Below, piece by piece: positions 1 to 7,293 of a stretch of 8,625 bases of DNA. The stretch comes from Rhodospirillales bacterium (GTDB lineage: Bacteria > Pseudomonadota > Alphaproteobacteria > Rhodospirillales > Defluviicoccaceae). A program made the translations under genes and the position numbers. The stretch covers positions 1-8,625 of the forward strand of contig JAUXFS010000051.1 of the NCBI GenBank assembly GCA_030622775.1. Reading direction: 5' to 3'. A model generated the notes under the pieces. It was not told the DNA's origin and made no database searches. It worked only from the letters and a program-made list of their open reading frames with translations. Positions within the stretch are counted from its first letter, which is position 1. Every line of letters starts with the position of its first letter.

Positions 1-1248
<1,248 letters not shown>

Positions 1249-1290
1249 GTGTGTTGCCCGTTAATTCCTCAAGGGTGGAAGGACGCCTCG

Positions 1291-1314
1291 GTCCCGGTGC
1301 CGGTGCCGGTACCG
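1291..1314. repeat. Imperfect tandem hexamer (GTNCCG x4) in the ftsH leader
   Basis: Four consecutive six-base units on the plus strand, gtcccg-gtgccg-gtgccg-gtaccg, differ only at the third base. They sit in the untranslated leader of ftsH, about 43-66 bases upstream of its GTG. The outer CGGT and ACCG arms and the inner CCGG units can pair into a short hairpin with one mismatch. No T-run follows on the transcribed strand, so it does not look like an intrinsic terminator. Function unknown; it may be only a GC-rich slippage product. Confidence 0.5.
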
Positions 1315-1368
1315 TCGACTGAAATCAAAACCGACCGGATCCCATGTTTTAACCCATATCATGACTTA

Positions 1369-1401
1369 CACATATAAAGATAATACGCGAGTCGCCTCAA
1401 G
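1369..1401 (-). promoter_or_regulatory. Candidate RpoH (heat-shock)-type promoter for ftsH
   Basis: On the minus strand CTTG (1401-1398) overlaps the end of tilS and is followed after 19 bases by TTTATATGTG (1378-1369). The alphaproteobacterial heat-shock consensus, as I recall it, is CTTG, 17-18 bases, CYTATNTNNG. The -10 here matches at all fixed positions but the first C, with a spacer one base long. The same segment also reads as a weak housekeeping promoter (TTGAGG, 18 bp, TATATG). Known heat induction of ftsH in Escherichia coli makes an RpoH site plausible. This is a by-eye match only. Confidence 0.4.
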
Positions 1402-2737
1402 CAAGGAAGTACCCCGCTCCCGATGCCGCCCTTGTCGGCCGGAAGGCAGCGGCGACGAACCCCACCTCCTTGGCATCGCCTCCCGCTCGACGGTAGCCTA
1501 GGTGCGGAACATTGAAAATTCCTTCACCGTCGGCAAGCGCCGGCAACGACAGCCTGGCCGGCCGCGGCACCGGGTGCCGGCGGAGGTCCGGCCATGCGCC
1601 GACCACCTCGCTCCAACCGGCGGCGCCCAAGGGAAGCAGCCGGATCCCTTCCGCCGCTTGCCCACCGGCGGCGGCGAAGCCGACGGCAAAGCGGCCGTCC
1701 CAGATCAGCCGATCCCCCGAGGCGACGACCACCGGTTCGGGCAGCCCGCGCGCTTCCCGGCAAACCAGAAGGCCACCGTCGGCGCCGATCACGCGGCAGC
1801 CTCCGAGGGTGCCGGACGTCGCCCCCCTCTCGACGACCATCCTTGCATGCAGCCGTTCCAGTTTTTCGGCGCCCGGCTCGTAGCACCGGCCGCCGACGCA
1901 GAGAAGGGTGCGCGCCAGCGCTCTCAGCGATACTTCGGCGGGGGCCGCGGCCATCGCCAGGACGTCGATGCGCGCGTAACCGGCGGGATGCATTCGACAG
2001 CACCGAGCCAGCAACGCGGACGCGGCATGCTCCAGGGAGACCCGCGCCCGCCCCATTCGATGGGCGACCGCCGCCAGCGACGATTCCGTAACCCCCGTTG
2101 CCGCCAACTCCGGTAGCGCCGCCCTCAACCGCGAGCGCAGATACGCCGGATCACGGTTGGACGGATCGTCGATCCAGTCCTGCCGGCGGGCCGAGAGCAC
2201 CGCCCGGAGGCGGGCCGGCGGCACCGCGAGCAACGGTCGCACCAGCCGCGCCGCCGGCGTCTCGGTTACCGCGGCCATTGCCGCCAGACCGTCGACGCCG
2301 CTGCCGCGCCGCAGCCGCATCAGCACCGTTTCCGCCTGATCGCGCAGATGGTGACCGAGCAACAGGTGGAGAACGCCGGCTTGCCGACACCACCCGCACA
2401 ACAACCGATAACGCTCGGCGCGCGCCGCCGCCTGCACCCCGGTGGAAGGCTTTCGGCCGTCCCAGCGCAGCACGCGATGGTCGATGCCCAGCGCCGCCAT
2501 CCACCGGCCCACTTCCACGGCTTCCGCCGCCGAGCCGGGTCTGAGGCCGTGGTCGACGGAGATCGCCGTCACCCGGCCGCCACGGCGCCGCGCCCAGCCG
2601 TCGGCCAGAAGGCACAAGGCCATGCTGTCGGCGCCGCCAGACACCGCCACCGCCACGTGCGGCGACGTTTCGAACGGGCCCACGGCCGCCATCGCGGCGT
2701 CGAATTCCTCGGACGTGAACGGATCGTGGCGGCCCAT
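1397..2737 (-). CDS. tilS: TilS, tRNA(Ile)-lysidine synthetase
   Basis: Cytoplasmic enzyme that uses ATP to attach lysine to C34 of the CAU-anticodon isoleucine tRNA, switching its charging from Met to Ile and its decoding from AUG to AUA; normally essential. The 446-residue product has the PP-loop ATP-pyrophosphatase motif SGGADS at 33-38, the IxVDHGLR segment at about 59-66, GHHLRDQAETVLMRL at 128-142 and the family motif DDPSNRDPAYLRSRLR at about 190-205. The C-terminal half (about 220-446) is alanine/arginine-rich and poorly conserved, as expected for the tRNA-binding part. The ATG lies 13 bp after the cpoB stop with no good Shine-Dalgarno, so translation is probably coupled to cpoB. Length fits the family. 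The tol-tilS-ftsH linkage is common in alphaproteobacteria. Confidence 0.95.
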   Translation of the reverse strand: MGRHDPFTSEEFDAAMAAVGPFETSPHVAVAVSGGADSMALCLLADGWARRRGGRVTAISVDHGLRPGSAAEAVEVGRWMAALGIDHRVLRWDGRKPSTGVQAAARAERYRLLCGWCRQAGVLHLLLGHHLRDQAETVLMRLRRGSGVDGLAAMAAVTETPAARLVRPLLAVPPARLRAVLSARRQDWIDDPSNRDPAYLRSRLRAALPELAATGVTESSLAAVAHRMGRARVSLEHAASALLARCCRMHPAGYARIDVLAMAAAPAEVSLRALARTLLCVGGRCYEPGAEKLERLHARMVVERGATSGTLGGCRVIGADGGLLVCREARGLPEPVVVASGDRLIWDGRFAVGFAAAGGQAAEGIRLLPLGAAGWSEVVGAWPDLRRHPVPRPARLSLPALADGEGIFNVPHLGYRRAGGDAKEVGFVAAAFRPTRAASGAGYFLA

Positions 2738-2750
2738 CGCGATACCGACG

Positions 2751-3623
2751 CTATCTGCACCCGAGCCGCCGGCGCTCCTTGTCAGCCTTGCCCTTGATGG
2801 TGGCGGGCGCGTCGGGAAGCGTCTTCTTCAACTCGCCATAGGTCGCACAGGCTTCCTTGTTCTTGCCGAGGGCGGCGAGCGACATTCCGAGCTTGAGCAA
2901 CGTATCGGGCGCCTTCGGGCCGGCCTTGTTGCCCTGATAGCCTTCGAGAAAAGCCTCCGCCGCCCGGGCATAGTCCCCCCGCACATAATAGGTCTCGCCC
3001 AGCCAGTAGTGTGCATTGTCGGCCAGCGGATCGTCCGGATTGGCCGCCAGGAACTCCTTGAACGCGGCCTCGGCCTCGTCGTACTTGGCCTTGCGCATGA
3101 GTCCGAAGCCATAGGCATACTGCTCGCGAGGCGTGCCCTCGGGCAGGACACCGCCCGGTTCCGCGGCCGGCTCGGCGGAATGCGGTCGCCCGGAAGTGCC
3201 GCGATCGCCCTTTCGTGCCTCCAGCTCGGACTTCGGCATCCGTCCCAGCACCATCGGCGCTCCGCCGTCGGGCGCCCCGGTCGCCGCCGGTGACGCCGGA
3301 GACGGCGACGCGCCCCGGGACCCCGCCGGCCCGGTCGCCATGCCGGGCGCCGCGCCGGCCCGGGTCAGTCGGTAATCGACGTCCGCCACCAGCTTGTCGA
3401 GCCGTTCGCCGAGCTGACGCAAACGAAAGTTCATCTCTTCGATGCGGCCCGTCGTCGCCCGCAGTTCCTGTTCCAGTTCCCCCAGTCGCGCATCGAGACT
3501 GGCGACGGCGGGATCGGCGGTCTGGCCGAACGCGTCGGTCGTCGCGGCGAAAATCCCCGCCGCCAGAAACATCGCGAACAGGCTCTTGCCAAGGGGGTAC
3601 GGTAGCGTCCTTGTCATCCGCAT
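2751..3623 (-). CDS. cpoB: CpoB (YbgF), periplasmic Tol-associated coiled-coil/TPR protein
   Basis: Periplasmic partner of TolA that, in Escherichia coli, coordinates outer-membrane constriction by Tol-Pal with PBP1B-dependent septal peptidoglycan synthesis. The 290-residue product has a signal peptide (about 1-33, hydrophobic 15-28, possible cleavage after AFG), a coiled coil at about 40-88 for trimerisation, a long Pro/Ala/Gly-rich linker (about 90-165), and a TPR region at about 168-290 with the typical AHYWLGETYYVRGDYARAAE repeat. Cys259 and Cys289 may form a disulphide. In-frame ATGs exist at 3629, 3623 and 3617. I chose 3623 because GGAGG at 3636-3632 lies 8 bases upstream of it, while the others would be 2 or 14 bases away. 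The frame stays open further upstream to 3731, but an earlier start would bury the signal peptide. Slightly longer than the E. coli protein because of the linker. Confidence 0.92.
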   Translation of the reverse strand: MRMTRTLPYPLGKSLFAMFLAAGIFAATTDAFGQTADPAVASLDARLGELEQELRATTGRIEEMNFRLRQLGERLDKLVADVDYRLTRAGAAPGMATGPAGSRGASPSPASPAATGAPDGGAPMVLGRMPKSELEARKGDRGTSGRPHSAEPAAEPGGVLPEGTPREQYAYGFGLMRKAKYDEAEAAFKEFLAANPDDPLADNAHYWLGETYYVRGDYARAAEAFLEGYQGNKAGPKAPDTLLKLGMSLAALGKNKEACATYGELKKTLPDAPATIKGKADKERRRLGCR

Positions 3624-3631
3624 ATCCATTT

Positions 3632-3636
3632 CCTCC
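3632..3636 (-). promoter_or_regulatory. Ribosome binding site that fixes the cpoB start
   Basis: GGAGG on the minus strand, 8 bases upstream of the ATG at 3623. It decides between three closely spaced in-frame ATGs and against the longer open frame. No convincing promoter or terminator was found in the rest of the 152-bp pal-cpoB gap. Confidence 0.7.
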
Positions 3637-3775
3637 ACCCTCGCCGCCTTCCCGCTTCTCGCCCCCCGAAGGCCCGTTTCCCGCCTACCAAAGGAAAGTC
3701 TCGTCGACATGATTGGAGTGTGTATCCGCACTACGGGAACTCAAGCGCCCAAGAGCCGGACTGGCAACGCAGGGG

Positions 3776-4315
3776 TCAACTGCCGGCCGAGCTGCCCGCC
3801 ACGATGGTTGCCGCACGCCGGTTCTGCGCCCACGCACCGTCGTTGGATCCAACCACCGCCGGCCGCTCCTCACCGTACGTCACCGTTCTGATCCGTCCCG
3901 GATCGACACCGAGAACGACCAGATAGTTCTTGGCCGCGTTGGCCCGCCGCTCCCCGAGCGCCAGGTTGTACTCTCGGGTTCCGCGTTCGTCGGCGTGTCC
4001 TTCGATGACGACGGTGATCGCCAGGTACTTGTTGAGCAAAGCGGCCTGCCCCTCCAGCGTGACACGCCCCTCGCCGCTCAAAGTGTACTGGTCGAAACCG
4101 AAGAAAACGCGGTCGCCGATGCCGACCATCTCTTCCTCCGCCTCCACCGGGCTCAACGATACTTCCTCGACCTCGATCTCGGTCACGACAACCGCCGTCT
4201 CGACATCGCCGGCACCGGTGCCGGCGCCACTGGCCGTGCCGGTTTCCTCGGACGTACTCTCGCACGCGGCAACTAGGGCCAATGCCGCGAACAAGGCCAC
4301 CGGTTTGAAGCGCAT
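3776..4315 (-). CDS. pal: Pal, peptidoglycan-associated outer-membrane lipoprotein
   Basis: Lipoprotein anchored in the inner leaflet of the outer membrane; its OmpA-like domain grips meso-diaminopimelate in peptidoglycan and alternates with TolB binding as TolQRA pulls. The 179-residue product has a lipobox LVAAC with the acylated cysteine at C18. Glu at +2 rather than Asp is consistent with export to the outer membrane. Residues 19-60 form an acidic Ser/Thr/Gly-rich tether. The OmpA/MotB-like domain covers about 65-175, with EGHADERG at 105-112 and the NLALGERRANA stretch at 117-127. D109 and R124 have the spacing of the diaminopimelate-binding Asp/Arg pair in this family. Start supported by AGGAGG nine bases upstream. 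It is set apart from tolB by a 188-bp leader, so it may have extra transcription of its own, as pal needs higher copy number than the motor proteins. Confidence 0.97.
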   Translation of the reverse strand: MRFKPVALFAALALVAACESTSEETGTASGAGTGAGDVETAVVVTEIEVEEVSLSPVEAEEEMVGIGDRVFFGFDQYTLSGEGRVTLEGQAALLNKYLAITVVIEGHADERGTREYNLALGERRANAAKNYLVVLGVDPGRIRTVTYGEERPAVVGSNDGAWAQNRRAATIVAGSSAGS

Positions 4316-4324
4316 TTAGTTCTC

Positions 4325-4330
4325 CCTCCT
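4325..4330 (-). promoter_or_regulatory. Strong ribosome binding site of pal
   Basis: AGGAGG on the minus strand, nine bases before the pal ATG. It is the best Shine-Dalgarno sequence in the window, in keeping with high expression of this abundant lipoprotein. Confidence 0.7.
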
Positions 4331-4369
4331 CTGGGCGTTAAACTGCAAAATAAATAGGGACCGCCGATT

Positions 4370-4397
4370 GTTGTATCCGGAAAGCGTTACCTCGCAA
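4370..4397 (-). promoter_or_regulatory. Candidate housekeeping promoter for pal
   Basis: TTGCGA (4397-4392), a 16-base spacer and TACAAC (4375-4370) on the minus strand, each hexamer matching 4 of 6 consensus bases, about 55 bases before the pal ATG. It lies in a leader visibly richer in A/T than the flanking genes. A second, weaker candidate (TTGGAT, 15 bases, TATACC) lies upstream, with its -10 at about 4440-4435. By-eye call only. Confidence 0.28.
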
Positions 4398-4414
4398 ATG
4401 ACGGCGGTAGTGTT

Positions 4415-4433
4415 TGCACGTATCAATGCACGT
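4415..4433. repeat. 7-bp direct repeat in the tolB-pal leader
   Basis: TGCACGT occurs at 4415-4421 and again at 4427-4433 on the plus strand, five bases apart (period 12, roughly one helical turn). It is upstream of the candidate pal promoter. The spacing would suit a dimeric DNA-binding protein, but chance occurrence is possible. Confidence 0.35.
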
Positions 4434-4491
4434 TGGTATAAGTTGAAGTCAGTCCATCCAAATTAAATATCCCTACTACAACATCAACCAT
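4423..4491 (-). other. Possible 22-codon small ORF in the tolB-pal leader
   Basis: ATG at 4491 opens a frame of 22 codons ending in TGA at 4425-4423, reading MVDVVVGIFN and onward to TNVH. AGGGGG (4505-4500) is 8 bases upstream, a plausible Shine-Dalgarno sequence that overlaps the tolB stop codon and forms one arm of a hairpin. Against coding: its codons (GTA, ATA, TTT, AAT, TTG) are A/T-rich, unlike the G/C-ending usage of the neighbours, and I recognise no homologue. It could be a leader peptide linking tolB and pal translation, or chance. Confidence 0.2.
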
Positions 4492-4499
4492 AGGCCGCG

Positions 4500-4520
4500 C
4501 CCCCTAGGGATGCAAGGGGG
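4500..4520 (-). promoter_or_regulatory. Hairpin over the tolB stop codon
   Basis: CCCCCT (4520-4515) and AGGGGG (4505-4500) on the minus strand pair perfectly over six bases around a nine-base loop. The 3' arm covers part of the tolB TAG and the possible ribosome binding site of the 22-codon ORF. No T-run follows, so it is not a standard intrinsic terminator; it could pause transcription, stabilise the upstream mRNA's 3' end, or be incidental. Confidence 0.3.
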
Positions 4521-5874
4521 ACCACGCCGGATCGGAAGCATCCAGCGGCGTCGGAATTTCTCGTTCGTTGCGGCCGGTCAGGTCTATGGAAAACAGCCGC
4601 GAACCGCCGCCGCCGCCGTCCTTGCGAATGGGTTCCTGGCGGAAAAACATCAGAACACGCCCGTTCGGGGCCCATGTCGGCGCTTCCACATGGTAGCCCT
4701 CCGTCAACAGCCGCTCGCCGCTGCCGTCCGGCCGCATCACGCCGATATAGAACTTGCCGCCCTGGATCTTTGTAAACGCGAGCAGATCGCCGCGCGGCGA
4801 CCACACCGGCGTGGCGTATCGACCCTTGCCGTGACTGATGCGCCTGACCTTGCTCCCGTCGGCATCCATCACGTAGAGCTGCTGGCTGCCACCCCGATCG
4901 GAATTGAAGACGATCTGCCGGCTGTCGGGGGAATAGCTGGGCGAAGTGTCGATGGCCGAGCTGAAGGTCAGCCGCTTCTTGGCGCGGGTCCGGAGATCAA
5001 TGGTGTAGAGCTCCGAGTTGCCGTCCTTCGCCATGCTGATGATCAGCTTCTCGCCATCGGGCGAGAAGCGCGGCGCGAAGGTCATTCCGGGGAAGTCGCC
5101 GATGACCTCCTGGCGGCCGATATCTATATTGCGGATGTAAACGCGGGGGGCGCCGCCGGTGTAGGACAGATAGGTGATTTCCTGCAAAGTCGGAGAGAAC
5201 CGCGGCGTCAGCACCAGGGTTCGACCGTCGGTCAGGAAGCGATGGTTCTCGCCATCCTGATCCATGATCGCCAGCCGTTTGACGCGGCGGTCATGGGGCC
5301 CCGACTCCGCGATATAGACGACCCTCGTATCGAAATAGCCGTCTTCCCCGGTGATCCGCTTGTAAATGGCGTCGCTGATGATGTGGGCGATGCGGCGCCA
5401 GTTGTTCGGCGCGGTGAAATAGGCCAGGCCCGCCATTTGCTGCTCGGCGAATACGTCCCAGAGCCGGAACTCCACCCTGAGACGGCCGTCTTCGAGAAAC
5501 AGGACGCGTCCGTGGAGCAAGGCCTGGGCGTCGATCACCCGCCAGTCGCCGAACCGCGGCAGCGTCTCCATGGAAGGCCGCGCCTGAATAAACGCCTTGG
5601 GATCGACCGGTTGAAACAGGCCGGAACGCTCGAGATCGGCGGCGACGACGGAGGCGATATCGCGGCCCAGTCGGGAGGCCTCCTCCCCGCTCCCCTCGAA
5701 GTCGGCGACCGCGATCGGCAACGGCTGGACGACTCCACGGGTAATGTCGATCCGCAGATCGCTCGCCGCCGGCGTCGCCAAGCCGACGACCACAAGCCAA
5801 ATCGCAACCGCCGCCAACGGCTTCCAACGCTTCAGCCCAGAGGTCTGGATCAGACATAGGGTCCCGACTATCAT
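4504..5874 (-). CDS. tolB: TolB, periplasmic beta-propeller of the Tol-Pal system
   Basis: Soluble periplasmic protein that binds Pal and is engaged by the TolA C-terminus, releasing Pal to rebind peptidoglycan at the septum. The 456-residue product has a Sec signal peptide with a long n-region (hydrophobic 20-34, likely cleavage after AAS at 36-38), an N-terminal alpha/beta domain (about 40-180) beginning DLRIDITRGVVQPLPIAV, and a C-terminal six-bladed propeller. The propeller's repeats are visible as RFSPTLQEITYLSY, RFSPDGEKLIIS, SYSPDSRQIVFNSDR, VWSPRGDLLAFTK, TWAPNGRVLMFF and AWSP. I start it at ATG 5874, which shares ATGA with the tolA stop (4-bp overlap). AAGGAG lies 11 bases upstream inside tolA. 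A start 16 codons earlier is open but would put an acidic tail before the signal peptide. Length is normal. Confidence 0.96.
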   Translation of the reverse strand: MIVGTLCLIQTSGLKRWKPLAAVAIWLVVVGLATPAASDLRIDITRGVVQPLPIAVADFEGSGEEASRLGRDIASVVAADLERSGLFQPVDPKAFIQARPSMETLPRFGDWRVIDAQALLHGRVLFLEDGRLRVEFRLWDVFAEQQMAGLAYFTAPNNWRRIAHIISDAIYKRITGEDGYFDTRVVYIAESGPHDRRVKRLAIMDQDGENHRFLTDGRTLVLTPRFSPTLQEITYLSYTGGAPRVYIRNIDIGRQEVIGDFPGMTFAPRFSPDGEKLIISMAKDGNSELYTIDLRTRAKKRLTFSSAIDTSPSYSPDSRQIVFNSDRGGSQQLYVMDADGSKVRRISHGKGRYATPVWSPRGDLLAFTKIQGGKFYIGVMRPDGSGERLLTEGYHVEAPTWAPNGRVLMFFRQEPIRKDGGGGGSRLFSIDLTGRNEREIPTPLDASDPAWSPLHP

Positions 5875-6800
5875 GTTCCGAACATCTCCTTGGGGTTGAA
5901 CACCAGGGTCATCGTCTTCCATCGCTTAAACTTTTCCCGTGGCAATGTGAACGGATGGCACCGCGGGTTCAAGACCGCACGCACCGCGCTTTCCGCGGCC
6001 GCGCGGTAGAACGGATCGACGCGCATGCGCCCCCGGTCGGTGACGACGGCGGTGCGCGGAGTCCCGTCGATGTTCATTTCCACCCGAATCGAAACGATCA
6101 TGTCCTCCGCGTCCTTGGCCCCGGCCGGGAGGTTCCAGCACCGTTCGATCTGTCGGCGCACCGCTTCGATCTCGCTCATCGTCACCGGGAGACCCGCGTC
6201 GTAAGGTTCCGGCGACCTGCTCAGGGCGTTGGCCACCTGCGACTCCAGCGCCGACTCGGATTGTTTCGGTTCGGGTTTGCCGGCGGTTTTTGGCGGCCGC
6301 GCCTTCAGTTGTTCGACCGTTTTCAGCACGGATTCGAAAGCGTTTGGCGACGCCTGCTTTTGCTCGGGTTTGGGCTTTTTCTTGGATTCGGGCTTGGGCT
6401 TGGGCTTGGCCGATTTTGGCGGCGGTTTTGGCTTGGGCGTCGGCTTCTCGGCCTTCTCCGGCCGAACCACCGGCGTCGGCTTCGCCTTCGGAGGAACAAG
6501 CTTGGCCACCTCGGACTCCGGCGCCGGTTCGGGGGGGCGAGCCTCGGGCCTGACGGGAGGCAGCGGCGGCGGCGGCGGCGTCCGCTCGGCTTCGGATTTC
6601 GGCTTCGGCTTCGGCTTCGCCGTCGGTTTTGGCTTCGCCCCGGCCGACGGAACGTTGGTTTTTTCGGCCACGGTCACGATGTCGACGACCACCGGCGCTT
6701 CCGCCGGCAACATGTCCGGATCCAGCGCGGGGACACCGAAGTAAGCGACGGTGAACACCACCACGTGCAACAGCAAGGAATAGATCAACGGCTGCCGCAT
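5871..6800 (-). CDS. tolA: TolA, periplasm-spanning energy transducer of Tol-Pal
   Basis: Anchored in the inner membrane by one helix, TolA takes energy from TolQR and reaches across the periplasm to TolB and CpoB. The 309-residue product starts with a membrane segment (5-23) carrying S8 and H12, the S-xxx-H pattern on one helix face that TolA/TonB use to contact TolQ/ExbB. Residues about 55-182 are Lys/Pro-rich with many KPKP units, more like a TonB spacer than the Ala/Lys helix of E. coli TolA. The globular C-terminal domain (about 205-309) contains C221 and C281, candidates for a disulphide, and ends TMTLVFNPKEMFGT. Shorter than E. coli TolA (about 420), as is common in alphaproteobacteria. 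Eight bp after tolR; overlaps tolB by 4 bp. Its position decides TolA over TonB, which sequence alone would leave open. Confidence 0.92.
   Translation of the reverse strand: MRQPLIYSLLLHVVVFTVAYFGVPALDPDMLPAEAPVVVDIVTVAEKTNVPSAGAKPKPTAKPKPKPKSEAERTPPPPPLPPVRPEARPPEPAPESEVAKLVPPKAKPTPVVRPEKAEKPTPKPKPPPKSAKPKPKPESKKKPKPEQKQASPNAFESVLKTVEQLKARPPKTAGKPEPKQSESALESQVANALSRSPEPYDAGLPVTMSEIEAVRRQIERCWNLPAGAKDAEDMIVSIRVEMNIDGTPRTAVVTDRGRMRVDPFYRAAAESAVRAVLNPRCHPFTLPREKFKRWKTMTLVFNPKEMFGT
6366..6446 (-). repeat. Low-complexity Lys-Pro coding repeat in tolA
   Basis: Codons for residues 119-145 of TolA encode runs of KPKP and KPPPK with one SKKKPKPE patch, giving repeated ttgggc units on the plus strand. 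A second, shorter run of the same type encodes residues 56-68 (about 6597-6635). Such units can expand or contract by slippage and give extended, stiff polypeptide suited to spanning the periplasm. Confidence 0.6.
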
Positions 6801-6808
6801 GATTCGCG

Positions 6809-7291
6809 TCAGGAACCCTTTTTGTCGGTTTCTCCGCTGCCGCCGGACGGCCCGGCGTCAAACGGCTCGGTGAGCAGCGCCACCTTGCTGAACCCCCCGG
6901 CGTGGATGGCGCTCATCACTTCCATGATCCGCCCGTAGTGAATCGCCTTGTCGCCGCGCACAAATATTCGGAGATCGGGCTTGCTGCCGGCGATCGCCTT
7001 GAGGCGCGGCACCAGCGCATCCATTTCCACTTCCGTGTCCTGCAGAAAGACCCTGCCGCGCCCGTCGATGCTGACGGCCAGGGGCTCGTCCTCGCCCCTG
7101 ATCTCGGAGGCCTGGGTCTTCGGCAGGTCGACCTTCACGCCGACGGTCAACAGCGGCGCCGTGACCATGAAGATGACCAGAAGCACCAACATCACGTCGA
7201 CCATCGGGGTCACGTTGATTTCGCTCATCGGACGCGTTCGCCGGCGTTTGACCGAATTCCGGCCCACCGAGCGATCGACGGACAACGCCAT
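6809..7291 (-). CDS. tolR: TolR, inner-membrane motor component of Tol-Pal (ExbD/TolR family)
   Basis: Partner of TolQ in the proton channel that energises TolA. The 160-residue product has a basic cytoplasmic N-terminus (KRRRTRP at 15-21), the family block MSEINVTPMVDVMLVLLVIF (22-41) and one membrane helix at about 32-50. D32 is the conserved channel aspartate equivalent to E. coli TolR D23. The periplasmic domain follows, with VDLPKTQ, the beta-rich VSIDGRGRVFLQDTEV segment and IFVRGDKAIHYGRIMEVMSAI. The C-terminus is a Gly/Ser/Lys tail. The ATG lies 2 bp after the tolQ stop, with GAGAGG at the end of tolQ as ribosome binding site, so translation is likely coupled. The same frame stays open backwards through tolQ for about 250 codons, but that part has no family resemblance and is an out-of-frame shadow. 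Confidence 0.96.
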   Translation of the reverse strand: MALSVDRSVGRNSVKRRRTRPMSEINVTPMVDVMLVLLVIFMVTAPLLTVGVKVDLPKTQASEIRGEDEPLAVSIDGRGRVFLQDTEVEMDALVPRLKAIAGSKPDLRIFVRGDKAIHYGRIMEVMSAIHAGGFSKVALLTEPFDAGPSGGSGETDKKGS

Positions 7292-7293
7292 GA

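Noticed and set aside
1291..1314. Hexamer repeat hairpin as an intrinsic terminator before ftsH
   Set aside because: Pairing is interrupted by a mismatch and no T-run follows on the transcribed strand.
3624..3731. N-terminal extension of cpoB by 36 codons
   Set aside because: The frame is open, but the added residues would precede the signal peptide, and a well-spaced GGAGG supports the ATG at 3623.
3624..3775. Terminator or promoter between pal and cpoB
   Set aside because: I saw no stem followed by a T-run and no pair of hexamers at usable spacing on the minus strand; the cluster is probably read through here.
4510..5859. Long plus-strand open frame (449 codons) opposite tolB, and similar ones opposite ftsH, tilS and tolA
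   Set aside because: These are antisense shadows of high-GC genes. They are rich in Arg, Pro, His and Ala, show no recognisable motif, and lie exactly opposite well-supported genes.
5875..5922. N-terminal extension of tolB by 16 codons inside tolA
   Set aside because: It would place an acidic segment before the signal peptide. The ATG at 5874 has the typical ATGA coupling with the tolA stop.
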